Assembly: GCA_030841085.1 (NCBI GenBank)
Contig: JAVEDP010000023.1
Span: forward strand, 1-64,000
DNA length: 64,000 bases
Source: Pyrinomonadaceae bacterium
GTDB taxonomy: Bacteria > Acidobacteriota > Blastocatellia > Pyrinomonadales > Pyrinomonadaceae
Reading direction: 5' to 3'
A program made the position numbers and the translations under genes. Position 1 is the first letter of the stretch, and the number at the start of each line of letters is the position of its first letter. The notes beneath the pieces were generated by a model. The model made no database searches and was not told the origin of the DNA. It worked only from the letters and a program-made list of their open reading frames with translations. This document shows, in pieces, positions 17,838 to 28,293 of the stretch.

Positions 17838-18833
17838 TTGAGCAACAACTCAGCGGACGATTTCTTTGCGAAAGCTCCGCGCTCCCATGCGCAAGGCGCG
17901 ACTGAAAACTCTCGGCGTCGTCCGTCACGAGCGCGCATGCCGTCCAGTGTCGGGTATCTTGCGGGTGCGTTTGTCGCAGCCCTCGCGTTGTTCTTTGGAT
18001 TGTGGTGGATGCTGATCAGCGGCGGTGACGAAGCACCCTGGATTCCGGCGGGACTCGCTGCCAGTGTGGTTCTGTTGGTGGCCTTGTCCGCGCGCGAGGT
18101 AGTGATGCGGCGCGCCTGGACCAAGTACTTGCTCGAACAGGGTAGCGATCCAGCGCTGCGTTCCAGCGGCGAACACAATCGGTCTTCATCCAGCAAAAGC
18201 CGATCTTCGTCAGTATTGTCAGCGGCGGCGCGTGCTATTCAACACCGATCTGAAGAAGCCGATGGCGGATCGAGTGCCGAGTCTCACTTCGAGGTGTTTC
18301 AACTTTGCCAGGAATACCTGGCAACAAGTGACGAAGCGCTCAAGTCAAATAATTTTTCGGGCGACAAGCGTATTGCGGTTAAGGCAGGACAGGAACGCGT
18401 GCGAACACTGCAAAAGCATCACCTGCTGACCTGGGCCAGGAATTCTTCGCGATCGCTTACCTACGAAGCGCAACAACGTTCGCGCACCTCGGATAAAATT
18501 GAGGCTGCAAATCGCGCCTTGCATTGTCTGGAATCCGCTCAGAAATTCTATCCTGAAGAAGCAGACCTCAACCAGTCAAGCGTGGCGATTCGCGAGTTTA
18601 TTGCGTCGGTAAAGGTTGCTCATTGGGTTGAACTGGCGGAACGCTCCGCGTTCAAAGGCCATTATCGCCGCGCCATTGAAAGATACAAAGATGCGCTTTT
18701 TTACTTGAACCGGGAAACTGTCAAGGATGAAATTCGTATCCCAGGCGCCGAACGCATCGCACGTGAAATCGAGTCGCTTCAGTCCCAGCTTAGCGCTCGG
18801 AAAAACGGAAGCAACGAAGGATCGACCAGGTAA
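17838..18833 (+). CDS. Hypothetical membrane protein with C-terminal helical/TPR-like region
   Basis: Two TM helices then long helical domain (AERSAFKGHYRRAIERYKDALFYL). Confidence 0.7.
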   Translation: MSNNSADDFFAKAPRSHAQGATENSRRRPSRARMPSSVGYLAGAFVAALALFFGLWWMLISGGDEAPWIPAGLAASVVLLVALSAREVVMRRAWTKYLLEQGSDPALRSSGEHNRSSSSKSRSSSVLSAAARAIQHRSEEADGGSSAESHFEVFQLCQEYLATSDEALKSNNFSGDKRIAVKAGQERVRTLQKHHLLTWARNSSRSLTYEAQQRSRTSDKIEAANRALHCLESAQKFYPEEADLNQSSVAIREFIASVKVAHWVELAERSAFKGHYRRAIERYKDALFYLNRETVKDEIRIPGAERIAREIESLQSQLSARKNGSNEGSTR

Positions 18834-18857
18834 TATCGGTTAAGGAGCTTAGGGGAA

Positions 18858-19052
18858 ATGATCTCTCAGAGGTGTCCAAAATGTCGCAGTTCGCGAATTA
18901 GGAAGGGATACAAACCCACTCCTTTGCTTCTGCGGCTGGTTGGCATCCATTATCTTTTGTGCAATCATTGCAACTTGCTTTTCACTGGTTTCGCCGTTCC
19001 CGGAACAGTAAACCGGCCCAGTAAAAAAGGCCCTAAAAAGGCCGGCGTCTAG
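18858..19052 (+). CDS. Small zinc-ribbon hypothetical protein
   Basis: CPKC ... CNHC. Confidence 0.65.
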   Translation: MISQRCPKCRSSRIRKGYKPTPLLLRLVGIHYLLCNHCNLLFTGFAVPGTVNRPSKKGPKKAGV

Positions 19053-19177
19053 CAGGAATGACAAAGAGGCTCAGGTTTCCGGGCCGAGGATCGCCGAAGT
19101 TTTTGAGGGCATCGTTCAAGGCCGATTTAACATCCTGATAAGGTCCTTCACACAGCATTAGTAAATTAGAGGTTCTT

Positions 19178-20236
19178 ATGAAAAGAAGTTTGGTATTAGT
19201 CGCAATCGCAGTCAGCCTCACGTTTCCCGGTTTGGTCCGAACGCAGGAGCCGCAAAGTGCTCCCAGCCAGGACGGGCCTTCACGTGCCTCGACGTCGGAC
19301 CAGTCTGGCGTGGACACTCAGGGCATTCGAAACTACCTTTTGGGTCCTGGCGACACGTTGGACGTGAGAGTCTTTGCCCAACCTGATCTCAACGCGATTG
19401 TCGAAGTCGATAGTGACGGAAACATCAGTTCGTTGCCGTTCCTTGAATCTCCAATTCCCGCAAAGTGCCGGACCGACAAGGCCGTGCAGGCGGACATTAT
19501 CAAAGCTTACGCAAAGTACCTCAAGAACCCGCAGGTCAGTGTTCGTATCTCTGAGAGAAAGAGCCGGCAACCCGCGACAGTCTTTGGCGCAGTTAGACAA
19601 CCGACGCGCGTAACAATGCAGCGCAAGATTAGGTTGAACGAACTGGTCGTTGTTTCGGGCGGATTCACCGAGCGCGCCTCGGGCACCATCCAGATTCTCC
19701 ACACAGAACCGTTGATGTGTCCGCAGCCCGGCGAAGAAGCGTTGGCGGCGCCCATCGACGGCACTAAGGTTCCTTTTGAACTGATCAAAATCTCTGAATT
19801 GAGGACAGGAAAAGTTGCGGCGAATCCGGTAATCCGGCCGGGCGATTATGTGCTGGTCACAGAAGCTGAGCCTGTCTACGTCACGGGAAGCGTGACCTCT
19901 CCGCAAGGCATTTTCCTGCGCGACCAGCTTACGCTGAGCCGCGCCTTGGCGATGGTTGGTGGTGCGAAAAAAGAAGCGAAGCTCAGCGATGTGCGGATCT
20001 ACCGGCAGAAACCCGGTGCTACGGACCAGGAGTTGATCCGGGTGGATTATGCGGCGATCAAAAAAAATCAGAAGCCCGACTTTTTCCTCCAGGCATTCGA
20101 CATCATTGAAGTGCCCGAAGCAGGAATGTTTTCAAGCGGCAGAATTGGGCAAACGCTGATGGGTGCAGTGTCCGGAAGCTTGGGCAATATCATAAGCTCA
20201 GGGGGCACCGGGATCACAAACAGGGTAATTTATTAG
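19178..20236 (+). CDS. Polysaccharide biosynthesis/export protein (Wza-like, SLBB)
   Basis: YLLGPGDTLDVRVFAQPDLN, VTGSVTSPQGIFLRDQLTLSRALAMVGG. Confidence 0.9.
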   Translation: MKRSLVLVAIAVSLTFPGLVRTQEPQSAPSQDGPSRASTSDQSGVDTQGIRNYLLGPGDTLDVRVFAQPDLNAIVEVDSDGNISSLPFLESPIPAKCRTDKAVQADIIKAYAKYLKNPQVSVRISERKSRQPATVFGAVRQPTRVTMQRKIRLNELVVVSGGFTERASGTIQILHTEPLMCPQPGEEALAAPIDGTKVPFELIKISELRTGKVAANPVIRPGDYVLVTEAEPVYVTGSVTSPQGIFLRDQLTLSRALAMVGGAKKEAKLSDVRIYRQKPGATDQELIRVDYAAIKKNQKPDFFLQAFDIIEVPEAGMFSSGRIGQTLMGAVSGSLGNIISSGGTGITNRVIY

Positions 20237-20294
20237 CCGACCGCAAGTCGAATTGTTAGAGCGTAAAGAAAAACGCTTTGCTTAGGAGTAAGAA

Positions 20295-20570
20295 ATGAAA
20301 CGCAGAAACGCGGCCGGCGATCGTCGCCGGCGAAAGACCTTTACAATTGTTTGGACCGCGGTGCTGGCTATCGGCGTAATAACTTTGATGTATTACGAGA
20401 TGTCGGCTTTGCTTTACATACTGGCTACTCTCGGTGTCACTGCTTTGCTGGTCGTCGTTGCGCTTGCCGACTTGCGCCACGGTGAAAAACAGTCGAGTGA
20501 GGTTCCTCGCATGGACGACTCTGCCGCAATCGGTAGCGGCATAACACCCCAACTCAGCAAGTCAAAATAG
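20295..20570 (+). CDS. Small hypothetical membrane protein
   Basis: Two predicted TM segments. Confidence 0.6.
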   Translation: MKRRNAAGDRRRRKTFTIVWTAVLAIGVITLMYYEMSALLYILATLGVTALLVVVALADLRHGEKQSSEVPRMDDSAAIGSGITPQLSKSK

Positions 20571-20652
20571 CCGGCGATCACCATCCTCATAACCAAATTA
20601 AATCACGGTTTTCACCTCGTCTAATTTCTTGTTTTTTGAATCTGAGATTCGG

Positions 20653-20681
20653 TTGAAACTTTAATCGGACTGTTGCATAAT
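20653..20681 (+). promoter_or_regulatory. Sigma70-like promoter TTGAAA-N17-CATAAT of candidate small RNA/leader
   Basis: TTGAAA 20653-20658, 17-nt spacer, CATAAT 20676-20681. Confidence 0.6.
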
Positions 20682-20687
20682 CCGGCT

Positions 20688-20779
20688 GCGTTCACCTCCC
20701 CGGTGAACGAAGCGGTCGCGTGGGGTGAGGACACGTGACCTTAGGGTGGGGACTGTGGGAGGTCCCCGCCCGCTTTTTT
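20688..20779 (+). ncRNA. Candidate ~90-nt structured RNA (three consecutive hairpins, last one an intrinsic terminator)
   Basis: GTTCACC-TCCCC-GGTGAAC; GGTCGCGT-N11-ACGTGACC; GGGTGGGGAC-N8-GTCCCCGCCC-gcTTTTTT. Confidence 0.55.
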
Positions 20780-20888
20780 GTCCGATAAACTTTGAGTTTC
20801 TCGCTGTGTTAGAAAGTGCAAGCGAAAGCTCATCGGGTCAAACGTCAAGCTAAAAGCTTATCGAACTCTTAAATGTACTTGACGCCGG

Positions 20889-20916
20889 ATCGAATCAGCG
20901 TAGAATTCCGCGAGTT
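20889..20916 (+). promoter_or_regulatory. Putative promoter TTGACG-N16-TAGAAT of the APC permease gene
   Basis: cttgacgccggatcgaatcagcgtagaattcc. Confidence 0.5.
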
Positions 20917-20972
20917 TCCAACTGCGGCTGGAGAAGTCGAAAGCACGATGCGTATTGTGCTTGACGATTAGG

Positions 20973-22964
20973 ATGCCTCTTCTCGATCGAACACGGCGAA
21001 ATTTTAAGCTCTGGTTATATAAGGGCGGCAGACAGTCGGCCTCAAACGACGATCAGCCCGGCTCTCATAAACAACATCCCTGGTGGAAAGTGATGTGTTT
21101 GACCGGTGTCGATTACTTTTCGACGCTCGGTTATCAACCCGGAATTGCCTTTCTCGCAGCCGGCGCGCTCTCACCAATCGCGACGCTCATTCTTATTCTC
21201 CTCACGCTACTCGGCGCCTTACCAATTTACAGTCGAGTAGCGCAGGAAAGTCCGCACGGCGAAGGTTCCATCTCAATGTTGGAGCATTTGTTGTCGCGCT
21301 GGAAAGGTAAACTCTTTGTCCTGGTCCTGCTTGGCTTCGTTGCCACAGATTTCATTATCACCATCACACTCTCCGCGGCTGACGCTACTGCTCATATTAT
21401 TGAGAATCCATTTACACCTGAGCTGATGAAACATCAGGTCGGGGTTACGCTGGTTTTGGTTGCGCTGCTCGGTGGAATTTTTCTGCGAGGCTTTAAGGAA
21501 GCTATTGGTATCGCGGTCATTCTGGTAGGCGTATACCTGCTGTTGAATCTCGTCGTAATCGGTTTTGGCTTGTTTCAACTGGTGACGCATCCTCACTACT
21601 TTCCGGAATGGAAGCAGGCTCTAATTCACCACCCTGCGGTGCACGGAAATGTTTGGCTCGTTGTCGGGATTTCACTGATTCTTTTCCCCAAACTTGCACT
21701 GGGCCTATCGGGTTTTGAGACTGGCGTGGCTGTCATGCCATTGGTCAAGGGCGATGAAGATCTGACCGAAGCTGATTGGGAAGACATTCACGTAACGCGC
21801 GCTGGCCGCCCGCCGCAACCCCGCACGCACGAACTGCTCGAGGGGCGAATTAGGAACACACGTCGCCTGCTGCGCTCCGCAGCACTAATCATGAGCGTGT
21901 TTCTCATCACCAGCAGTTTGGTGACGACGATGATGATTCCGCCTGACAAGTTCCAGATCGGCGGCGAGGCGAATGGGCGTGCTCTCGCATACCTTGCCCA
22001 TCATTTCTTCGGCGACATATTCGGCAGCGCCTATGACCTAAGCACGATCGCGATTTTGTGGTTTGCGGGCGCCTCGGCAATGGCGGGATTACTGAACATA
22101 GTGCCGCGTTATTTGCCACGCTATGGCATGGCGCCTCAATGGGCCCAGGCGACTCGACCGCTGGCGCTCGTCTTCACTCTAATCGCCATTGCAGTGACGT
22201 TGATCTTCAACGCCGACGTCGACGCGCAAGGTGGCGCTTATGCTACGGGCGTTCTGGTCTTGATGACTTCGGCTGCCGTCGCGGTAACCCTGGCAATGCG
22301 GCGCAGAGGACAAAACTGGATTCCGTTTCTGCTGATCGCCATTGTCTTCGCTTATACGACGATACAAAACATCCATGAGCGACCCGAGGGAATTAAGATC
22401 GCTTCGTTCTTTATTCTCGCGATAATCACGGCTTCGCTTTTTTCCCGGGTATGGCGTTCGACGGAGCTTAGAGTCGAGCGCATAGAATTGGATGACCTGG
22501 CGCGCGAGTTTGTGCGCAAAGCTGCGGCCGGCACTGTGCGCATCATCGCCAATCGGCTCGACACGGGCGACGCGCAGGAATATGAAATCAAGGAACGCGA
22601 GAAACGAACTGACAACCACATCCCTCCCGGCGAACCGATTCTGTTTTTTGAAGTGACACCAGGCGATGCTTCAGAATTCTCGGGCATCCTACGCATTCGC
22701 GGTGAAAAGGTTGACGGCCACCGTGTCTTGCGCGCAGTTTCGCCGGCAGTGCCGAATGCGATTGCTGCCTTTCTTCTTTTTCTGCGCGATGAAACCGGCA
22801 AGCTGCCGCACGTCTATTTTGGTTGGAGCGAAGGCAATCCCTTGTCCTACCTGCTGAAATACATTGCTTTTGGTGAGGGCGACACCGCTCCGGTCACGCA
22901 CGAAGTTTTGCGGCAGGCGGAAAAGAACCCTGAACGGCGGCCCATCGTTCACGTTGGCGGCTAA
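20973..22964 (+). CDS. APC superfamily permease (KimA/amino-acid transporter-like) with cytoplasmic C-terminal domain
   Basis: [17 protein letters not shown]..., ~12 TM segments, soluble C-terminus; ATG at 20973. Confidence 0.82.
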   Translation: MPLLDRTRRNFKLWLYKGGRQSASNDDQPGSHKQHPWWKVMCLTGVDYFSTLGYQPGIAFLAAGALSPIATLILILLTLLGALPIYSRVAQESPHGEGSISMLEHLLSRWKGKLFVLVLLGFVATDFIITITLSAADATAHIIENPFTPELMKHQVGVTLVLVALLGGIFLRGFKEAIGIAVILVGVYLLLNLVVIGFGLFQLVTHPHYFPEWKQALIHHPAVHGNVWLVVGISLILFPKLALGLSGFETGVAVMPLVKGDEDLTEADWEDIHVTRAGRPPQPRTHELLEGRIRNTRRLLRSAALIMSVFLITSSLVTTMMIPPDKFQIGGEANGRALAYLAHHFFGDIFGSAYDLSTIAILWFAGASAMAGLLNIVPRYLPRYGMAPQWAQATRPLALVFTLIAIAVTLIFNADVDAQGGAYATGVLVLMTSAAVAVTLAMRRRGQNWIPFLLIAIVFAYTTIQNIHERPEGIKIASFFILAIITASLFSRVWRSTELRVERIELDDLAREFVRKAAAGTVRIIANRLDTGDAQEYEIKEREKRTDNHIPPGEPILFFEVTPGDASEFSGILRIRGEKVDGHRVLRAVSPAVPNAIAAFLLFLRDETGKLPHVYFGWSEGNPLSYLLKYIAFGEGDTAPVTHEVLRQAEKNPERRPIVHVGG

Positions 22965-23039
22965 ACTTAAAGGTGCAACAGCCGCCGACGGCCACCCACG
23001 AATTATCCCTCCGCATAGTGCCGGCCTTACAATCTCTTC

Positions 23040-24221
23040 GTGTGGAAATCACTGATCAGTAAACCGCGTCTCGGATACATCGTGGCCGTGGTAGTGATCG
23101 CTGCCGCGACCGCGGTCCTGAGAGTGTTCGGCGGCCACGTCAATCCGACCACCGCCGCGCTGGCATTGCTGCTCATCGTGCTTTTTGTGGCCACGGCTTG
23201 GGGACCAAAGCCCGCAATCCTGGCCTCGTTGCTGGGCGTTGCCTGCTTTAATTTTTTCTTCCTCCCGCCCGTTGGCACCTTCAACGTTGCTGAACCAGAA
23301 AACTGGATCGCACTTCTTGGCTTTCTCGTAACCGCAATCACGGTGGGCCAACTTTCGGCCCGCGCCCGGCTGCGAGCTGCGGAGGCTGACAGCGCTCGCC
23401 GGGAAGTTGAGCGTCTTTACCGCGAGTTGCAGGAATCCTTTGAGCAAGCAAGTCAGGCGAAAGCAATCAAACAGAGCGAGCGGTTGAAGTCTGCTTTACT
23501 TGACGCAGTCACGCATGACCTGCGTACTCCCTTAACCTCGATCAAGGCATCAGTAACCACTCTTCTCGACGATCAACCATTGCCTAACGACACTCAAGCA
23601 ACCCGACTGGGCGTTGAAGGGCGACAAGAGATGCTGGAAGTTATCGATGAGGAAGCCGATCGTCTGGACAGGTTTATTGAAGGACTAATGGAACTGGCGC
23701 GCATTGAAGCGGGTGAATTGCACTTGAGAAGACACCAAGCTTCGCTGAATGAAATACTTTCTGCCGCAATCAAACGATCTGAGCCGCGCACACGCTTTCA
23801 TCACATCGAATTAAAGTTAGACGACGAATTACCTTCGGTAAACGTGGATGAGCGGGCGCTGGTCGAGGTTATCTATGTTCTGCTCGATAACGCGGCCAAG
23901 TATTCCCCCGCCGGATCTCTTATCACAGTGTCCGCGACAAACGGTAAAAACAGAGAGGTGCGTCTTGTCGTTGAAGATCATGGGCCGGGAATTTCTTCTG
24001 AGCTTCGCCAACGCGTGTTCACAAAGTTTTTCCGCGCCACGGATGACGGCGATAAAGGCAAACCGTCGGGAACAGGAATGGGTCTGGCGATAGCTCAAGG
24101 TATTGTAGAGGCGCACGGAGGACTCATCTGGAATGAAGACGCTGCTACGGGTCGCGGCACGAGGTTTATCGTGAGCTTACCGACGGATCCTGACCGTCCG
24201 CTCGTCGATGAGAAATCTTAG
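23040..24221 (+). CDS. Sensor histidine kinase with DUF4118 (KdpD-like TM) domain, lacking the KdpD N-terminal sensor
   Basis: DUF4118-like TM region; DAVTHDLRTPLTSIKASV H-box; VLLDNAAKYSP N-box; GTGMGLAIAQGIVEAHGG. Confidence 0.9.
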   Translation: MWKSLISKPRLGYIVAVVVIAAATAVLRVFGGHVNPTTAALALLLIVLFVATAWGPKPAILASLLGVACFNFFFLPPVGTFNVAEPENWIALLGFLVTAITVGQLSARARLRAAEADSARREVERLYRELQESFEQASQAKAIKQSERLKSALLDAVTHDLRTPLTSIKASVTTLLDDQPLPNDTQATRLGVEGRQEMLEVIDEEADRLDRFIEGLMELARIEAGELHLRRHQASLNEILSAAIKRSEPRTRFHHIELKLDDELPSVNVDERALVEVIYVLLDNAAKYSPAGSLITVSATNGKNREVRLVVEDHGPGISSELRQRVFTKFFRATDDGDKGKPSGTGMGLAIAQGIVEAHGGLIWNEDAATGRGTRFIVSLPTDPDRPLVDEKS

Positions 24222-24248
24222 CGCATCGTTTACATTTGCAGGAGACCC

Positions 24249-24944
24249 ATGAGTGAGAAGCAACGAATACTCGTAGTAGATGACGAACGGCAAATAACAC
24301 GTGTTCTAAGCCGCGGACTCACCACGAAAGGTTATGAGGTCCACATCGCTGCTGACGGAGAGGCGGCGTTGCAGACCTTTGTCGATTGGCATCCGGACTT
24401 GGTGATAACTGATTTGTCGATGCCGAATTTGAATGGTCTCGAACTCTGCCGGAGGCTCCGCGCTTTTTCCGAAGTTCCGATTATCGTCTTGTCGGTAAAG
24501 GGAGAAGAGCGAACAAAAATCGAAGCACTGGATGCCGGAGCTGATGATTATGTAACGAAGCCTTTCGGTATTGACGAGTTGCTTGCGCGCATACGGGCGA
24601 CGCTGCGGCGGGCGCCGGCAGGCCAGGACAATGGAAGAAATGTTCTGGAGGCCGGTGATTTTCGCATCGCACTTGAAGAACGCAATGTCACCATGCGAGA
24701 TAAAGAAGTACGGCTTACTCCCAAGGAATATGACCTGATGGTTTACCTCGTGCGCCATCCGGGAAAAGTTCTTACCCATCACGTTTTGCTCGGTGCGGTT
24801 TGGGGCGGCAATTACACCGAGCAAACGGAGTATCTTCGTGTATTTATCGGCCAGCTAAGAAAAAAAATCGAAACTGATCCGGCAAACCCGAAATACATTC
24901 TCACCGAACCATGGATCGGTTACCGATTCAATCCTGGGACCTAG
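24249..24944 (+). CDS. kdpE: KdpE-like OmpR-family response regulator
   Basis: REC (VDDERQI...DLVITDLSMP...DAGADDYVTKPF) plus winged helix (RLTPKEYDLMVYLVRHPGKVLTH). Confidence 0.88.
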   Translation: MSEKQRILVVDDERQITRVLSRGLTTKGYEVHIAADGEAALQTFVDWHPDLVITDLSMPNLNGLELCRRLRAFSEVPIIVLSVKGEERTKIEALDAGADDYVTKPFGIDELLARIRATLRRAPAGQDNGRNVLEAGDFRIALEERNVTMRDKEVRLTPKEYDLMVYLVRHPGKVLTHHVLLGAVWGGNYTEQTEYLRVFIGQLRKKIETDPANPKYILTEPWIGYRFNPGT

Positions 24945-24966
24945 AGATCAAATCAAAAAACTCCAA

Positions 24967-25122
24967 GCGGCTTTGCCGCAGACTGTGCGGTAAGGCTCTG
25001 CCTTACCGTTAAAGCGTTCTCGATTTCTGGAGGCTATGCCTCCGATTCGTAGGCGCAGCCTAATTAAATGCGCAACTGTCGGAAAGGCGAAGCCTTTCCG
25101 CACTGAACGCGGGGAAGCCGCG
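24967..25122. repeat. Compound palindromic element (copy 2, divergent)
   Basis: gcggctttgccgcagactgtgcggtaaggctctgccttaccg ... ggaaaggcgaagcctttccgcactgaacgcggggaagccgc. Confidence 0.8.
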
Positions 25123-25219
25123 AACACTCCCGCTCTCAGCGTTTCAGCTCACCCCGCCTTTACGAACTTTTTATTAATCACTTACTCCATCTTTACACGC
25201 ACAGGCGCAAGTTTGCCTT

Positions 25220-25492
25220 ATGCAGCAAGGCAGAAGAAAAGACCGGCCGGGAAGATGGGAAGCATTTGCCGCCGCCGTGTGTTTCTTTGGAGGCATCCTG
25301 GCAGCCTTAGTTGGCAGTCTGCTAACTGCTGCCACATGGGCGTTAGGTGCGGATCTCCATCCCGGGCTGAGAGCTGTGGGCACCATTCTCTTAGTGATAA
25401 CCATTCCCCTCCTCATTTTCGCAGGCTATTGCCTTGATTGGATGGAACGAAAAGTCAAAAGCCATTCCACAAAAAAATTCGAGGGGAAATAA
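25220..25492 (+). CDS. Small hypothetical membrane protein
   Basis: Two hydrophobic segments. Confidence 0.6.
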   Translation: MQQGRRKDRPGRWEAFAAAVCFFGGILAALVGSLLTAATWALGADLHPGLRAVGTILLVITIPLLIFAGYCLDWMERKVKSHSTKKFEGK

Positions 25493-25577
25493 CAATCACA
25501 CTTATGAGTGGCGAACAGGTGTTTACCTCAATGGCGGATTTTTAGAGCGGTGAATACATCCGGGAGGAACATGAATC

Positions 25578-27602
25578 TTGGCAGCAGAACTCAAACGTTT
25601 CATTATCGGCCGCGCCCTTAGGACCGAACAAGCGGCTCACGAGCGGCTTACGAAGAAAACGGCGCTGGCGGTTTTTTCTTCAGACGCGCTTTCTTCTACG
25701 GCCTATGCCACTGAGGAAATCCTGCTGGTGCTGGCCGCGGCCGCGGCTTACGGCCAGGCAGGCGCGTTTAAGTATGTGGTCCCGATTTCTATCGGCATCG
25801 GTGTGCTGCTCGTTATCGTCGCAACCAGCTACCGGCAAACGATTCACGCCTACCCATCGGGCGGTGGCGCTTATATCGTTGCCAAAGAAAACCTCGGCAC
25901 AAATGCCGGACTGGTCGCCGGCGCATCACTACTGGTTGACTATGTTTTGACGGTTGCAGTTTCAATTGCTGCCGGAGTTGCCGCTATTACTTCGATGGTC
26001 CAGGGAACACGCTACGCCTGGCTGGACCACCACAAAGTTGTACTGTGTTTGATTTTCATAACCTTCATCGCCATTGCCAACCTTCGTGGCGTGCGTGAGT
26101 CAGGGAGTCTTTTCGCCGCGCCGACCTATGCGTTCCTGATTAGCTTTCTTTTTATGATTGGTTATGGGCTCTTCAGCTATTACAACTACGGCGGCGCTGC
26201 GCCCATCCCAGGCCCTGAAGAGATCAAGATTGCGGAAGGATACAAGCTCCAGCCGATCACGCTGTTTTTGATTCTCGGAGCTTTCTCAAACGGTTGCGCT
26301 GCGCTCACAGGAATCGAAGCGATCTCGAACGGTGTTCCTGCATTCAAAAAACCGGAAGCGAAAAATGCTGCGGCCACACTCGTCTGGATGGCCTTATTGC
26401 TGACGGTGATGTTCCTGGGCACGAGCGTCCTGGCTTATCTCTATGGAGTTCACCCGCACGCGAGTGAAACCGTGATTTCGCAGTTTGCACGAATCATGTT
26501 CACGGGGCCGCTGGCCTGGTTCTACTACGTCGTGCAAATTACGACCGCGTTGATTCTGGTACTAGCCGCTAATACATCATTCGCCGATTTTCCGCGGCTG
26601 GGTAGTTTATTGGCGCGTGACCGGTTTCTGCCGCGCCAGTTTGCGACACGCGGCGATAAGCTGGTTTTCTCAAACGGGATTGTGATGTTGGCGATCTTTG
26701 CCAGCGTGCTTGTCATCGCGTTTGGTGGCGACACAAGCCGCCTGATTCCTCTCTATGCCGTGGGCGTTTTCCTTTCTTTCACTCTCTCGCAGTCGGGGAT
26801 GGTCCGCCACTGGCTTAAAGTGCGGGCGCAGTCGCCAAAGAAAAAGAAGCCGCGGCGACGGCCCGAGGATGACATCCACTTCACTCAAAGCACCGTCGAT
26901 AGAGAAACGTTGCCCGATGCAGAACTAGAAGCGTCTGAGCAACGCGGATCCACTTTCGTCACGGACGAAGTAACCAACAGCACACACTGGAAAAAATCCA
27001 TCGTAATTAATGCAGTAGGCGCCGTCGCCACATTCATCGTGCTCTGCGTCTTCATTGCCACCAAGTTCATACACGGCGCTTGGATAATTGTGCTGGTCGT
27101 TCCGCTACTCGTCCTCATGTTTCGCGCTATTCACAAACACTATACGATCGTAGCCAAACAACTCTCGACGGAAGGACTGGGGGAGATTCGTCCCATCAAT
27201 CACACAGTAATCGTGCCCATCTCCGGGATACATCGGGGCGTCGTCGGCGCGCTTCAATATGCCAAATCCATTGCTCCCGATCATGTTCAGGCCGTCTATG
27301 TGGACTTCGATGAGGAGGCCACGGCGAAGTTACGCGAGAAGTGGGAGCGTTGGGGGGCGGGAGTGAAACTGGTGGTGCTGCCATCGCCCTATCGCGAACT
27401 TACGCGTCCTTTGCTGCGTTACATCGCTCGGCTCGAACGAAAGCATGACAATGATATGGTGACAGTAGTGCTGCCTGAATTCGTTCCCGCTAAGTGGTGG
27501 CAACATTTGCTGCATAATCAAAGTTCGCTCATGCTCAAAGGCGCGCTGCTCTTTAAGAAAGGTGTGATCGTGACAAGCGTGCCTTATCATTTGGAAAAAT
27601 AG
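25578..27602 (+). CDS. APC superfamily permease, KimA (YdaO)-like potassium transporter candidate
   Basis: LKRFIIGRALRTEQAAHERLTKKTALAVFSSDALSSTAYATEEILLVL ... LLVDYVLTVAVSIAAGVAAITS ... C-terminal LHNQSSLMLKGALLFKKGVIVTSVPYHLEK match recalled KimA architecture. Confidence 0.85.
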   Translation: MAAELKRFIIGRALRTEQAAHERLTKKTALAVFSSDALSSTAYATEEILLVLAAAAAYGQAGAFKYVVPISIGIGVLLVIVATSYRQTIHAYPSGGGAYIVAKENLGTNAGLVAGASLLVDYVLTVAVSIAAGVAAITSMVQGTRYAWLDHHKVVLCLIFITFIAIANLRGVRESGSLFAAPTYAFLISFLFMIGYGLFSYYNYGGAAPIPGPEEIKIAEGYKLQPITLFLILGAFSNGCAALTGIEAISNGVPAFKKPEAKNAAATLVWMALLLTVMFLGTSVLAYLYGVHPHASETVISQFARIMFTGPLAWFYYVVQITTALILVLAANTSFADFPRLGSLLARDRFLPRQFATRGDKLVFSNGIVMLAIFASVLVIAFGGDTSRLIPLYAVGVFLSFTLSQSGMVRHWLKVRAQSPKKKKPRRRPEDDIHFTQSTVDRETLPDAELEASEQRGSTFVTDEVTNSTHWKKSIVINAVGAVATFIVLCVFIATKFIHGAWIIVLVVPLLVLMFRAIHKHYTIVAKQLSTEGLGEIRPINHTVIVPISGIHRGVVGALQYAKSIAPDHVQAVYVDFDEEATAKLREKWERWGAGVKLVVLPSPYRELTRPLLRYIARLERKHDNDMVTVVLPEFVPAKWWQHLLHNQSSLMLKGALLFKKGVIVTSVPYHLEK

Positions 27603-27680
27603 ATTTGAGGGACTTGCGAACGTAGGCCGAGTTGACGAAATTCAGTTGCCGTGTGGAAGATGAGTGCCGGGCTTCAACTT

Positions 27681-28085
27681 CTAATTGGTGGCCGCATCAG
27701 CATCACCGGTTCGGCCGGCAAGAAAACATGAGCGGCAATAGACCGGGCGGCCTTGAGAAGGATAAAAGGGAACAGTAGTCTGCTGACCGCATTGTGCGCA
27801 TTGGACTGAAACTTCGATGCGTTGTCTCACACCGGACGTTTGCGCTGCGGTGATGGCGGCCAGTCTTTCATTCTTCGCTTGCTTGCATGGCTTGCAACGC
27901 TTGGGTTCGTTCTGTAAACCTTTGTCATGGAAGAAAGCTTGCTCGCCTGAAGTCCAAATGAAGTTCTCGCCGCAATCTACGCATTTGATGCTGCGATCGG
28001 GATGTTCGGCTTCGGAGCTGGATTTCAAACTACCGACTTGATCTTGTTCTTGCATGTTCGCTCTCCCGGGGTCGTTCGTTCCCAC
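27681..28085 (-). CDS. Zinc-ribbon domain-containing protein (two CxxC/CxxC units)
   Basis: CVDCGENFIWTSGEQAFFHDKGLQNEPKRCKPC; CAQCGQQTTVPFYPSQGRPVYCRSC. Confidence 0.85.
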   Translation of the reverse strand: MGTNDPGRANMQEQDQVGSLKSSSEAEHPDRSIKCVDCGENFIWTSGEQAFFHDKGLQNEPKRCKPCKQAKNERLAAITAAQTSGVRQRIEVSVQCAQCGQQTTVPFYPSQGRPVYCRSCFLAGRTGDADAATN

Positions 28086-28293
28086 TATTGAAAGGCCACT
28101 TGGAAGCGGTGGTACTCGTTGTCTTGAAGGAGCCGCTGTTCTTTCCTGGCGAGTATCGGGGTGAGCGTCGGCTACCTCGAACAGGCAAGCAGTTGGAAAA
28201 AAGTATAACTATGGCGAAAATGTGTCAAGGTAAAAAACAAGCGGCCTTTGAGAGCAATACCTGGCCGCAGACTAACCGGGCCATAATTAAGCA

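Noticed and set aside
20653-20779. ydaO-type c-di-AMP riboswitch in front of APC permease
   Set aside because: Expected conserved words (GGGGUGAAUC, CCCGAAUCCGUCAGCUAACCUCG) are not present; kept only as an unclassified structured RNA.
20703-20779. SRP 4.5S RNA or 6S RNA
   Set aside because: Lacks the SRP GGAAG/CAGCAGCC tetraloop region and the 6S open-bubble architecture.
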